Assembly (NCBI GenBank): GCA_903944295.1
Contig: CAJARA010000017.1
Coordinates: 1-18,598, forward strand
Reading direction: 5' to 3'
DNA from: an uncultured Chloroflexota bacterium
Lineage (GTDB): Bacteria > Chloroflexota > Limnocylindria > Limnocylindrales > Limnocylindraceae
Length of the DNA: 18,598 nt
The notes under the pieces: generated by a model
The model's database searches: none
Told to the model about the DNA's origin: nothing
The model's input: only the letters and a program-made list of their open reading frames with translations
Part shown: piece after piece, positions 7,551 to 15,532 of the stretch
Layout of the letters: every line of letters starts with the position of its first letter
Numbering within the stretch: the first letter of the stretch is position 1
Translations under genes and position numbers: made by a program

Positions 7551-10016
7551 TTACGGTTGTGTGCTTGGTAGCTCAATCACTGGAACGGCGGTGGGCGCTG
7601 CGGAGGGGTCGTCCCCTGGGGTGATCCCTGTGCCGAGGACGGCGCTTCGGATGCGAGCCCCCTCAGCCCAGACAAAGGTTGGTGCGCCACCGTCTACGGC
7701 GAGGGAGATGTATCCGCCAACGATGTTGAGGCTGGTAGCGTCTCCCGCGAGGAGCCTGTACTGCGCGAGCACGCTGCCTGAGCTCCCCTTGCTATAGGTA
7801 AGCATGCGCTGGTTCTCGCTATCCCATCCGTAGATCACGCCGGTCCTGCTCGCGCCAGCGGAGAAGATGAGACTAATCTGCGGCGCGCTGCGTAGCGCAC
7901 TGTCGCCAGGATCTGCGGGTGTCCACTCATCCACCGCACCGCCAACATATCGGCGAATCGCGCCGTTCTGCGAAAGGTAAAGGTCGCCGTCGATCGCAAG
8001 CGCCTCAACGCTTGCAAGCGACGTTGGGTTAATGAGATATCCGGTCGGCGGTGCCGGATAACCCGTTCCGTCTGGCGCAGGCGCGTAGCGAAGGATCTGT
8101 CGCGCGGAGGGATCAACCGCGTAGAGGCGGTAGAGGCCCGTCCCTTCGTCTGCGGCGAACCCGGAGATGATCTTCACGTCACTCCCCCAGAGCTCTCCGT
8201 CACGCACGCGAAGTTTCACGAGTGTCCCTTTACCGCTGGTGTCCGCCGGTCGCCATCGCCAAAGGTTTGATGAGGCGTCAAAGATCACGAGGTCTGGGCC
8301 GGCCGACATGATCGCTTGTGCACGCCCCGTCCTGCTTCCAAACAGGTCGTAGCCTGGCTGAAAGACCACGGTGGCTCGTGGATTGGGTTGCGCTGCAGGA
8401 TCAACGCGGTAGACCGCGCCCGAGTAGTCATCAATGATGTATGAGTAGCCGTCTGGCCCCTGCGTGATTGCGGTGATGGCGATTGGCACACTCGCCGAAG
8501 AGAAATCAAACACCTCCATCACGGTTGCCTCAGTTAGGAAGAAGATCTTGTTAAGCGCCGGCGACATCTGCTCTCGCAGCGCTGCAATCTCGTCTACTGG
8601 TGCTCCGCCCGCCTCTGCGATGTTTAAGCTTTCCGTAGCTGAGACCAGGAGATTTTTTGCACGTTCTGGATCGTTAACCAGAAGGTTGGTTGTTGGATTG
8701 AGCGCCTCTTCCACTGCGCGGCGCGCGTCGCTCATCGCGATGCGCGCGGACGCTGCGTCATCAAGGTTCGGGTTCGCCTGGTTCAAGTAAACGGCCGCCC
8801 CGCCGCCGAGCGCTGCGATGAGCACCGTTGCAAGGAGGGCCGATGCGGCGAAGCGGCGACTTCGAGTCGCACGCTCTTCGGCGGATTGTCGCTTGGCTAC
8901 GTGCTCAGGGCTGAGTGTTGGCGGGACCTCCTTGGTGGCGAGCCTCGGGAAGCGCGCCTCTAGTGTTGCGGCGAACCGAGCGACGGCGCGCTGAATGGGA
9001 GATGGCGCTGTGGCGGCGCGCTCAGCCCACGAACGTTCAACCCGCGGCTCGGATCCGGGGCTGCGCTCGGCGCGTGCCTGCGCCGCCCTTCTCGCCGCGT
9101 CTCGGGCGCGACCTTCTCGGCTTGGTCGTTCTTGGCGCGGCTCCGCTCCGCGTGGCGTGGCGCTTGCGCGAACTCCACCACCTCGGCGCACCGCGATCAC
9201 CTCTTGTGCCGCTCGGTCGATCGGTGTGTATGGGGTTGTCGCCCCCTCTGGACGGCGGGGGTCCCCTGTTGGTTTTGGTGGAACCGCGGCGGCGATCTGT
9301 TCGTTTCGCTCGTCGTTCCCCTCCTCCCACCGGACCCGCGCACGCGCCTTTGCTTGCGCAATGTTGTCTGCAGGAATTGAGAGGAGCGTCTCTTCGTGTC
9401 GTTCCGCTCTTCGGGGGTTGGTTGTTGCAGGTGTTAACAGTGCGATGACTGCGCCGATCTCCTCCCGTTCGCCATCGTCGCCTAGGGCAACCTTCAGTAG
9501 TGCGGTGGCCCCCTCTGATGTTTCCGCTAATGCGATGCGATCGCCTTCGCTAATCGGCAGCCTTCCAACCATCACACCTTGTCGTGTTGCTGAAGGCGCC
9601 TTCGCCCCGGGTGCGCCGCTCGGAAGTGCGATTGTGACGCGACGTGTCTCTCGCAGGACGAGAGCGGCGGCACTGATGCCGCTGGTGGTTGCTGCCCACG
9701 CTTCGCGTGGAAGCATGCCGACCATGCAGATCTCACTATTCTCGCCAAGGGTGACGCGTAGCTTTGTAATGATGTTGCGCGCGCGCTCCGTTGCGCTCGC
9801 GCCTGCACTGGTGTCAAAGGAGTTGAGCGCCTCTTCTACTAGTGCTTGTCCGGCACGACTGGTTAGGTTCGGTGTAGAGATGATGATCGCGCGCGCGCCA
9901 AGCGTTCGCTCCTCTGTTGGGGTTGTTGGCATGCGAAGAAGCAGCGCGCAGTTTTTTCCGACCACCACGCTTGTTGTGGCGGAGACGATGGTTGGGCGAG
10001 GGGTTTGCGCTGTCAT
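7551..10016 (-). CDS. Single-pass membrane protein: PP2C-like (?) cytoplasmic domain, Arg/Pro-rich linker, TM, extracellular beta-propeller
   Basis: 821 residues, not a family I can name. Residues about 1-220 are globular. ISEGDRIALAETSEGAT followed by GEREEIGAVIALL resembles the C-terminal part of PP2C phosphatases (GDRxLLxSDGL, DNxTVVVV) but without the metal-binding Asp residues, so a pseudo-phosphatase is possible. Residues about 225-385 are a basic, Ala/Arg/Pro-rich disordered linker. One TM lies at about 389-412 (FAASALLATVLIAALGGGAAVYL). Then comes a helical stretch (about 420-485, SDARRAVEEALNP, ESLNIAEAGG), and about 490-795 has repeated WD/NHL-like propeller units (GPDGYSYIIDDYSGAVYRVDP, GDLYLSQNGAIRRY, GVIYGWDSENQRMLTY). 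The start follows dciA by 15 nt with no clear Shine-Dalgarno, suggesting coupling to it. Function unknown. Confidence 0.8.
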   Translation of the reverse strand: MTAQTPRPTIVSATTSVVVGKNCALLLRMPTTPTEERTLGARAIIISTPNLTSRAGQALVEEALNSFDTSAGASATERARNIITKLRVTLGENSEICMVGMLPREAWAATTSGISAAALVLRETRRVTIALPSGAPGAKAPSATRQGVMVGRLPISEGDRIALAETSEGATALLKVALGDDGEREEIGAVIALLTPATTNPRRAERHEETLLSIPADNIAQAKARARVRWEEGNDERNEQIAAAVPPKPTGDPRRPEGATTPYTPIDRAAQEVIAVRRGGGVRASATPRGAEPRQERPSREGRARDAARRAAQARAERSPGSEPRVERSWAERAATAPSPIQRAVARFAATLEARFPRLATKEVPPTLSPEHVAKRQSAEERATRSRRFAASALLATVLIAALGGGAAVYLNQANPNLDDAASARIAMSDARRAVEEALNPTTNLLVNDPERAKNLLVSATESLNIAEAGGAPVDEIAALREQMSPALNKIFFLTEATVMEVFDFSSASVPIAITAITQGPDGYSYIIDDYSGAVYRVDPAAQPNPRATVVFQPGYDLFGSRTGRAQAIMSAGPDLVIFDASSNLWRWRPADTSGKGTLVKLRVRDGELWGSDVKIISGFAADEGTGLYRLYAVDPSARQILRYAPAPDGTGYPAPPTGYLINPTSLASVEALAIDGDLYLSQNGAIRRYVGGAVDEWTPADPGDSALRSAPQISLIFSAGASRTGVIYGWDSENQRMLTYSKGSSGSVLAQYRLLAGDATSLNIVGGYISLAVDGGAPTFVWAEGARIRSAVLGTGITPGDDPSAAPTAVPVIELPSTQP

Positions 10017-10031
10017 TGGAGGAGGATACGC

Positions 10032-10382
10032 CTACTCGTTTTCTCTGGGTGTTTGACCAAAATTTGATAGACGAACGGAAACCCCGAGCGTGCGGCTCCC
10101 CTCCTTGTGATGCGTATACGCGCTCGCAATCTCAGTGCCACGGAGGTGTAGCTCTTGTGCTGCAGCGCGGTCGTCGGCCTCTACGATCAGCCGCCCGCGC
10201 TCCGTTCCGATAAGCCTGCACTTCTTCGCAAGGTGGGGCGCAGTCGCCTGCAGCACGCTCGTGAATGTTGTCGCCTGCTTTGAGAGCTCGAGCTCCGCCT
10301 CAAACCCAAGTGCTCGTGCCGCCTCAGGGATGAGCGAGCTGATCTGTTGCGGTCGCCCTTTTCGTGGCTTCTGGTCAGGCAT
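10032..10382 (-). CDS. dciA: DciA-type (DUF721) replicative helicase loader
   Basis: 116 residues from ATG 10382 (MPDQKPRKGRPQQISSLIP). The DUF721 core is recognisable: LQATAPHLAKKCRLIGTERG, then GRLIVEADDRAAAQELHLRG, with a basic N-terminal tail. DciA proteins load or activate the replicative helicase in bacteria that lack DnaC/DnaI. Its ATG overlaps the recF stop by 8 nt (ATGCCTGA), a strong sign of translational coupling. The open frame extends ten codons upstream, but that start would lie inside recF. It sits in the recF-adjacent position common for DUF721 genes near the origin. Confidence 0.85.
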   Translation of the reverse strand: MPDQKPRKGRPQQISSLIPEAARALGFEAELELSKQATTFTSVLQATAPHLAKKCRLIGTERGRLIVEADDRAAAQELHLRGTEIASAYTHHKEGSRTLGVSVRLSNFGQTPRENE

Positions 10383-11532
10383 CTCTCGCCTCGCTCCCGT
10401 GCACACCACGCGCAATCTCTCGGCAGGTGCTGCTCTTTACAAGCCTTGGCACAAGGTCACTTAGTGCCGTTGTTGTGATGATCGCTTGTGGGAGTGCAAC
10501 AAGTCGTTCCACGAGGTGATCTCGGCGCTGCGGGTCGAGCTCTGAGAATGCGTCGTCGAGGAGGAGGAGTGGCGGGTGGCCTGCGCTATCGGTGAGCAGT
10601 TCAATCTCCGCGAGGAGGAGAGCGAGGAGGAGGCTGCGCTGTTGACCGCGTGAGGCGATGGTTGCCAGGTTGCGGCGGCCCGCATGAAAAGCAAGATCGT
10701 CTCGGTGTGGGCCAACAAGCGTGTGTCCTTGATACCCCTCGCTCTCCGCCGTCTCATCAAACGATTGGCGGAGCCGCGCTGCGGCTTCCGTTGCGCTTTC
10801 GCCAGGCTGATGTTGTTCACGTGAGAGGTAGTGCACAGAGAGTGGCTCCTCTTCTGGGGCAACCTCGCGGTGCGCTGCGCTGAGCGGGTGGGCGAGAGCG
10901 TCAAGTAGCGCGAGGCGTGCTGTAACCAGTTCGGCGCCACTCTCAATGAGGAGTGTGGTCCACGGTGCCATCTCAGCTGCGGCGGCTCGTCGTGCCGCGC
11001 CGTCGCTCTCGAGTGCATCTTTCAGAAGCCTGTTGCGCTGCTTGAGCGAGCGCTCGTATCTCGTGAGTGCCGCGCGGTAGCCAGGGCGCCACTGGATTGC
11101 GATACGGTCGAGCGCTGTGCGGCGAATCGCGGGCGCCCCAACAACCAACCCGGTCTCCTCTGGAACAAAGGTGGCGACCTTTAGGCGCTCGCCGAGCGCT
11201 TCACTACGGCGCGGGGTGCCGTTCAGGCTGTACTTCGTTCGCTCCATTCGTCCAATCTCTACGGTGAGGACGGAGTGCGCGAGCGGATCATCTGCGCGCT
11301 CATCACTGTTGCGCACACCCACACCGATGAGACCGTTTTCTGCCCCCTCTTGTACAAGCTCGCGGAGTGGGGAGGCGCGGTGCGAGCGACCGGTCGCAGT
11401 GACAAGAAGGGCCTCAACTATTGTTGTCTTCCCAGCACCGTTCGCCCCCCAGAGGATGTGCGGGCCGTCAGTGAAGGTGATGTCGCCCGCGGTCCAACTG
11501 CGAACCTGCTGTAGGCGCACGCGTTCAATCAT
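10375..11532 (-). CDS. recF: DNA replication and repair protein RecF
   Basis: 385 residues, usual length for RecF. ATG 11532 has GGAGAG a few bases upstream. SMC/ABC-type ATPase motifs: Walker A GANGAGKT (K35), signature SRGQQRSLLLALLLAE, Walker B LLLLDDAFSELD, and D-loop/His-region TALSDLVP. Most RecF proteins read GxNxxGKT with Gln before the Gly-Lys, and Ala here is a mild variant. RecF with RecO and RecR loads RecA at gaps and helps stalled forks. It lies 69 nt after dnaN and overlaps dciA by 8 nt. Identification is firm. Confidence 0.95.
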   Translation of the reverse strand: MIERVRLQQVRSWTAGDITFTDGPHILWGANGAGKTTIVEALLVTATGRSHRASPLRELVQEGAENGLIGVGVRNSDERADDPLAHSVLTVEIGRMERTKYSLNGTPRRSEALGERLKVATFVPEETGLVVGAPAIRRTALDRIAIQWRPGYRAALTRYERSLKQRNRLLKDALESDGAARRAAAAEMAPWTTLLIESGAELVTARLALLDALAHPLSAAHREVAPEEEPLSVHYLSREQHQPGESATEAAARLRQSFDETAESEGYQGHTLVGPHRDDLAFHAGRRNLATIASRGQQRSLLLALLLAEIELLTDSAGHPPLLLLDDAFSELDPQRRDHLVERLVALPQAIITTTALSDLVPRLVKSSTCREIARGVHGSEARDA

Positions 11533-11601
11533 TGCTCTCCTCTCGGCGATCTGTCCCTACCTCGTCCCTTGTCGCCCTTGCGGCGCAACTGTTCGCTGGG
11601 A

Positions 11602-12717
11602 TCAGGAGGGGGTGCGCACCGGCATCACAACGTGGAGGTAGTCTCGTCCGTCGAGCGGGCGGAGAAGTCCTGGCGCAACCGGACCGGTGAGCTCCAGCGA
11701 GAACTGGTCTGCCTCAACACGCGAGAGCACATCAACAAGATATTTCGCGTTGAATGCGATCGTTGTACCTTCGCCCTCAACTTTTGCCTCAACGTGCGCA
11801 GCATGGTCGCCAACGTCAGCAGCGGCGGTGATGTCAATCGCGCCGCCCCCCTCTGTGGTAATCGCAAAGCGGACGATGTGTGCCGACGCATCGGCAACTA
11901 CTTGCGCAAGCTTTACGGCGCGGAGGAAGTCGTCGCGAACAATGATTGCTTTCGTTGTGTGTGACGTTGGGATGACCTGCTGGAATGGCGGAAACTGTCC
12001 GTCGATCAGGCGGCTCACCAGCATGGTGTCGCCGAGTTTGAACTGCAGTTGGTTCTTTGCTGGTGTGAGCGTGATCTCCACCAGATCATCAACATCAGAG
12101 AGGAGGCGGAGAAGCTCAGCGTACGCGCGCGCCGGAACAATCACGCTGGTCTCCGGGGCTGCCTCGGCAAGCGCTGCGCCGGCCACCGCGATGCGGTAGT
12201 TGTCTGCCGCTGCAAACGTTGCCTTCTCGCCAGTAAACGTTGTGAGGACGCCTGTGAGAATCGGGCGCGCTTCGTCGCCAGCGGCGGCGAACACGGTGGA
12301 GTCGAGTGCGGCGCGGAGTGCCTTCTGTGCCATCCGTGCCGTTACGCGCTCGCCGGCGGCGCCAACCTGCGGGAAATCGTCGGCCGGTGTGGCGCGAAGG
12401 TGTGAGGCGCTTCTCCCGCACTTCAAGTGCACACGGCCATCGGCGAGAAGCTCAACGTCGATCTTTTCGTTCGGGAGCCCGTTGACCACGTCGCTGAGAA
12501 GGCGGGCGGGGATTGTTGTTGCCCCCTTTTCTTCAATCTTCGCCGGAACCCAGTGGGTGACGGCGATCTCAAGGTTTGTTGCAACGAGGCGGAGCCCGCC
12601 GTCTTCCGTTCCTAGGTAGACGTTGGAGAGGATCGGGAGCGTGTTACGAGAGGCCACGCCGTGACCAACCACGGAAAGGCCTCGCGCGAGGTGCTCCTGA
12701 ATCACTGAAAACTTCAT
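11602..12717 (-). CDS. dnaN: DNA polymerase III sliding clamp, beta subunit
   Basis: 371 residues from ATG 12717, chosen because GGAGG at the ideal distance precedes it (a longer GTG start at 12729 adds only four residues, reading EEE). The three clamp domains are seen: MKFSVIQEHLARGLSVVGHGVASRNTLPILSNV at the N-terminus, ARPILTGVLTTF in the middle, and a C-terminal domain ending DYLHVVMPVRT. The clamp ring holds the replicative polymerase on DNA and serves as a hub for partner proteins. It is the first gene after the probable origin and is followed by recF with a 69-nt gap. Identification is firm. Confidence 0.96.
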   Translation of the reverse strand: MKFSVIQEHLARGLSVVGHGVASRNTLPILSNVYLGTEDGGLRLVATNLEIAVTHWVPAKIEEKGATTIPARLLSDVVNGLPNEKIDVELLADGRVHLKCGRSASHLRATPADDFPQVGAAGERVTARMAQKALRAALDSTVFAAAGDEARPILTGVLTTFTGEKATFAAADNYRIAVAGAALAEAAPETSVIVPARAYAELLRLLSDVDDLVEITLTPAKNQLQFKLGDTMLVSRLIDGQFPPFQQVIPTSHTTKAIIVRDDFLRAVKLAQVVADASAHIVRFAITTEGGGAIDITAAADVGDHAAHVEAKVEGEGTTIAFNAKYLVDVLSRVEADQFSLELTGPVAPGLLRPLDGRDYLHVVMPVRTPS

Positions 12718-12801
12718 CTCTTCCTCCACATCTAGACCAGAGCGTCTGGCTAATAGTCTCTTATCTCTCTATATCCCGTAGTAGTCCTCTTCGTAGTGTG
12801 G

Positions 12802-12913
12802 AACCTGTGGAGGGTTGAGATCAACCCCGCACGCCCCACCCGTGGGAAACCCCCCTCTCTAAGAGGATGATCGCCTCCCGGCAACGAGGCCTGGCGCCAA
12901 ACCTGTGGAGGGT
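12802..12913. repeat. Direct repeat pair AACCTGTGGAGGGT in oriC
   Basis: Two identical 14-bp copies at 12802-12815 and 12900-12913, 84 bp apart, both in the same orientation and both containing TGTGGA. Such spaced repeats are expected for initiator-binding sites. Read on the minus strand each carries CCCTCCACA, a variant DnaA box. Confidence 0.75.
12812..12827. repeat. Inverted repeat GGGTTGA-GA-TCAACCC next to a DnaA-box-like site
   Basis: Perfect 7-bp arms with a 2-bp centre. The left arm begins inside the first 14-bp direct repeat. Compact dyads like this can be a protein-binding site (regulator or origin-binding protein); no matching regulator is identified. Confidence 0.6.
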
Positions 12914-13017
12914 GGGAGGAGAGCTCTCGCCGGTTCTCCACACCTTTACCCCAAGAAAGAGCCCGGCTGTGCGCAAAACGGGCAACCAGAGGTACTTTTC
13001 CACCGGTTCCCCACAAT

Positions 13018-14472
13018 CTAGTTAGCGGAGGCAACCCCTCGTCCAAGGCGGAGTAGGGCCTCTCGCAGCAGCGCCACCTCCCGGCGAAGCTCAGCGTCAT
13101 AGCTCATCTCGCGCTCAATCTTGGCGCACCCGTGGATGATGGTTGAGTGGTCACGGCCACCGAGGGCCCCGCCAATGCGGACCAAGGAGGCATCTGTCTC
13201 TTCGCGGGAGAGGTAGGCCGCGATCTGCCGCGGCACCACGATTTCACGGTCGCGCTTCGGCCCGCGGAGCTGCTCCACCGTCAAACCGAAGTGCTCCGCC
13301 ACCACGGAGACAACCTGCTCCGGCTCAAGGATGCGCTTCGGGTTCGGATAGACCGCCTCACTCAAGACACGCGCGGCCAGCTCCATCGTTACCGGCATTC
13401 CGCTTAGTCGTCCGACGGCGACAAGACGGGTGAGCGCCCCTTCAAGCTCACGAACATTGCTCTGCACACGGCGAGCAACCTGCTCCACCACATCATCGGC
13501 AACGATCACGCCGCTCTCCTCCGCCTTACTGCGCAAGATGGCGATGCGCGTCTCAAGGTCTGGCGAAGAGATGTCTGCGATCAAGCCCCACTCAAAGCGC
13601 GAACGGAGGCGCTCCTCAAGAAGCGAGATCTCCTTTGGCGTGCGGTCTGAGGTGATCACGATCTGCTTGCCGGCGGAGTGCAGCGCATTGAAGGTGTGGA
13701 AGAACTCCTCCTGCGTGCGCTCCTTATCAGCAATGAACTGGATGTCGTCAATAAGGAGAACGTCGATCTTCCTGAAACGTGAGCGGAACGCGTCCGCAGC
13801 ACCCTGCTGAATTCCAAGGATGAACTCGTTCGTGAAGGCTTCACCAGTGATGTACAAAACGCGGCGCTTTGGCGAGCGCTCCATCACTGCGTTGCCAATC
13901 GCGTGCAAGAGGTGCGTCTTCCCTAGGCCGGTGCCGCCGTACAAGAAGAGCGGGTTGTACGCACCACCCGGTCGCTCAGAGACAGACTGCGACGCGGCGT
14001 GTGCTAGCCGAGTTCCAGAACCAACAACATATGTTGCGAACGTGTAACGCGCATTGAGGTTTGTTGGCCGCGTTGGCTCACTCGCATCAACGATGCGGAC
14101 AGCGTCGCCACTTCGTGAAGCAGACGCGCCAACCCCAGTACCACTCTCTGCTGTGAGACTTGATGTAGTAGGAAGGCTCTTGCTGCGCGAACCGAGCGCG
14201 CCGTGTGCATCGAGCTCTGCTTCGCTGACAACTTCAACGGTCAGCGTGACGCTGTAGCCAACAATCTTTGCGATTGTTTGCGCGATCAGTGAGCGGTAGC
14301 GCTCCTCAACCCAATCCTTTGCAAAACCGGAGGCGACACCAAGGACAAAGGTGCTGCTCGCTTCATCAACGCGAATGAGAGCGGTGCGACGGAACCAGGT
14401 CTCAAAGGTCGCCTGAGAGAGGCTGATCTCCAGCTCTCCGAGAGTTGCGCGCCAGACCTGTCGTTGATCCAT
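13018..14472 (-). CDS. dnaA: Chromosomal replication initiator protein DnaA
   Basis: 484 residues from ATG 14472 (MDQRQVWRATLGELE); the frame is open to 14535 but the family start fits here, and GGGAGGG lies upstream. Domain I: LSQATFETWFRRT. Domain II: variable Ser/Ala-rich linker (about 85-140). Domain III AAA+: GGTGLGKTH (K185), VLLIDDIQFI (D242-D243), ITSDRTPKEI with LRSRFEWGLIADI. Domain IV: DREIVVPRQIAAYLSREETDASL then GGALGGRDHSTIIHGCAKIE, the DNA-recognition signature. The signature is normally (F/L)GGRDHTTV(L/I)HAxxKI; here it reads LGGRDHSTIIHG. DnaA binds oriC boxes, oligomerises and opens the duplex. The gene is transcribed away from the rpmH block. Identification is firm. Confidence 0.97.
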   Translation of the reverse strand: MDQRQVWRATLGELEISLSQATFETWFRRTALIRVDEASSTFVLGVASGFAKDWVEERYRSLIAQTIAKIVGYSVTLTVEVVSEAELDAHGALGSRSKSLPTTSSLTAESGTGVGASASRSGDAVRIVDASEPTRPTNLNARYTFATYVVGSGTRLAHAASQSVSERPGGAYNPLFLYGGTGLGKTHLLHAIGNAVMERSPKRRVLYITGEAFTNEFILGIQQGAADAFRSRFRKIDVLLIDDIQFIADKERTQEEFFHTFNALHSAGKQIVITSDRTPKEISLLEERLRSRFEWGLIADISSPDLETRIAILRSKAEESGVIVADDVVEQVARRVQSNVRELEGALTRLVAVGRLSGMPVTMELAARVLSEAVYPNPKRILEPEQVVSVVAEHFGLTVEQLRGPKRDREIVVPRQIAAYLSREETDASLVRIGGALGGRDHSTIIHGCAKIEREMSYDAELRREVALLREALLRLGRGVASAN

Positions 14473-14811
14473 TCCGCTGCGCCCTCCCTCTCTCTGTCCC
14501 GCGTCAACAGGTCGGCGGGGTGGCGGTTTGGCCACCTAGACCCTGTTGGGGGAGGGGGAGAATAGCAGCAACCCCGCAACCCGTACGGCGCGTCGCGCGG
14601 GGTCTCTTTCAACCCTGGGCCCCTCGTAACACTAGGGGCGGAGGGGACCCCCAACCCCCCTCTTTGTGCGTGGATTGACACCCCCTACGCCCTACGACGA
14701 TACTTCCCTTCCTAGATCCGCCCACCTCGCGGCGCTAGGCCAGGCAGCCCTCTTGGTACCCGGTCCGCACGGCGGAGCGAAGCCAAGGCCACATTGACGG
14801 GAGCGATCTAC
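14473..14811. promoter_or_regulatory. Divergent intergenic region between dnaA and rpmH
   Basis: A 339-bp gene-free stretch holding promoters for both sides. The rightward promoter is given separately. On the minus strand TGCTATTCT (14567-14559) is an extended -10-like element upstream of dnaA, without a clear -35. An inverted repeat GCCCCT/AGGGGC (14619-14624, 14634-14639) could be an operator. The region is rich in G and C runs (for example 14640-14660), and no convincing DnaA box was seen by eye. No other gene is supported here. Confidence 0.5.
14675..14704 (+). promoter_or_regulatory. Sigma70-type promoter for the rpmH operon
   Basis: Consensus -35 TTGACA at 14675-14680, an 18-bp spacer, and -10 GATACT at 14699-14704. 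Transcription would start near 14711, leaving a leader of about 100 nt before rpmH. The perfect -35 fits a highly expressed ribosomal-protein gene. Confidence 0.65.
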
Positions 14812-14946
14812 ATGAAGCGAACGCACCAGCCAAAGAAGCGACAGCGATTCCGCGAACACGGCTTCCGTAAGCGCATGTCGACGACCTCAGGCCGCAAGGT
14901 CTTGGCTCGTCGCCGCGCACGCGGCCGCAAGCGCCTCACCGTCTGA
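14812..14946 (+). CDS. rpmH: 50S ribosomal protein L34
   Basis: 44 residues, normal for L34, beginning MKRTHQPKKRQRFREHGFR and continuing MSTTSGRKVLARRRARGRKRLTV. The family signature (MKRTxQPxxxxRxxxHGFRxRMxTxxGRxVLxxRRxKGRxxL) is matched. GGGAG lies 8 nt upstream. L34 is part of the large ribosomal subunit and is almost always the gene next to rnpA near dnaA. Identification is firm despite the small size. Confidence 0.97.
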   Translation: MKRTHQPKKRQRFREHGFRKRMSTTSGRKVLARRRARGRKRLTV

Positions 14947-14981
14947 GCGGGCCGGCGCACTCGCGCCCCGCAGGTTTCGAC

Positions 14982-15317
14982 ATGATTCGAACCGCAGCTG
15001 ACTTTACGGCCCTTGCCGCCGCGCCCGGCGTCAACACGCCACTGCTCGGCGTTCGCTATGTGGTGCGCGCGGAAGAGAGCCCTGCGTTCCGTATCGGCAT
15101 TGCCGCAAGCAAGAAGATTGGTGGCGCCGTGGTGCGCAACCGTATTCGCCGCCGACTCAAGGTGATCGCGCGCGAGCTTGCACCGCAGGTACGACCAGGT
15201 ACTGATGCACTGATCGGCGTGCGCGCCGCAGCCGCTACCGCAACCAGCGAGCAGCTGCGCGCCGCAATGAGCGACTGCCTTCGTCGCGCAAAGCTCCTGA
15301 AGGTGAGCGCGTCATGA
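14982..15317 (+). CDS. rnpA: Ribonuclease P protein component
   Basis: 111 residues, typical. The RNR motif is clear: SKKIGGAVVRNRIRRRLK at residues 43-60, the site that contacts the RNase P RNA and pre-tRNA leader. The N-terminus is shorter than usual, starting MIRTAADF rather than the basic run seen in many RnpA. The gene is 35 nt after rpmH; its stop overlaps the yidD start (ATGA). RNase P trims pre-tRNA 5' ends; the RNA partner is not in this window. Confidence 0.93.
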   Translation: MIRTAADFTALAAAPGVNTPLLGVRYVVRAEESPAFRIGIAASKKIGGAVVRNRIRRRLKVIARELAPQVRPGTDALIGVRAAAATATSEQLRAAMSDCLRRAKLLKVSAS

Positions 15318-15532
15318 CGAACATCATCAAGCGCGCCGCCGTTGCACTGATTCACCTCTACCGATTCCTCTTCGCGTGGTTGCCGTCGAGCTGCCGCTTT
15401 GAGCCGAGCTGCTCGCGCTACACCGAAGCGGCGATCATGAAGTACGGAGTTGTAAAGGGGACCTGGATGGGGGCGCGCCGCATCGCGCGCTGCTCGCCAC
15501 TCAGCGCCGGCGGATGGGACCCAGTTCGATGA
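15314..15532 (+). CDS. yidD: Membrane protein insertion efficiency factor YidD
   Basis: 72 residues with the conserved YidD pattern: a hydrophobic/amphipathic start (IIKRAAVALIHLYRFL), SCRFEPSCSRYTEAAI, then KGTWMGARRIARCSP and GGWDPV, including the usual Cys residues. It assists YidC-dependent membrane insertion. It starts in an ATGA overlap with rnpA, and its stop overlaps the yidC start in a second ATGA, so all three are likely translationally coupled. Identification is firm. Confidence 0.95.
   Translation: MTNIIKRAAVALIHLYRFLFAWLPSSCRFEPSCSRYTEAAIMKYGVVKGTWMGARRIARCSPLSAGGWDPVR

Larger units (their letters stand above)
12718..13017. other. Probable chromosomal origin of replication (oriC) between dnaA and dnaN
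   Basis: This 300-bp gap has no credible gene and sits in the standard oriC position. DnaA-box-like 9-mers (usual TTATCCACA) are TTCTCCACA 12934-12942, TTCCCCACA 13007-13015, TTTTCCACC 12996-13004, and on the other strand copies built on TGTGGA at 12797, 12806 and 12904. None matches the usual consensus exactly. A 14-base sequence AACCTGTGGAGGGT occurs at 12802-12815 and 12900-12913. The AT-rich stretch at about 12750-12785 (TTATCTCTCTATAT within it), next to dnaN, is a candidate unwinding element. Box identity is inferred by eye; position and repeat content support the call. Confidence 0.7.

Noticed and set aside
8995..10056. A 353-codon plus-strand open frame over the propeller gene
   Set aside because: It is antisense to a gene with clear TM and propeller organisation; its own translation is a Ser/Arg/Ala-rich string without domains, typical of a shadow in GC-rich DNA.
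12750..13100. A 116-codon minus-strand frame across the dnaA-dnaN gap
   Set aside because: It runs from the dnaA 3' end through origin repeats, has no domain signature and no ribosome binding site.
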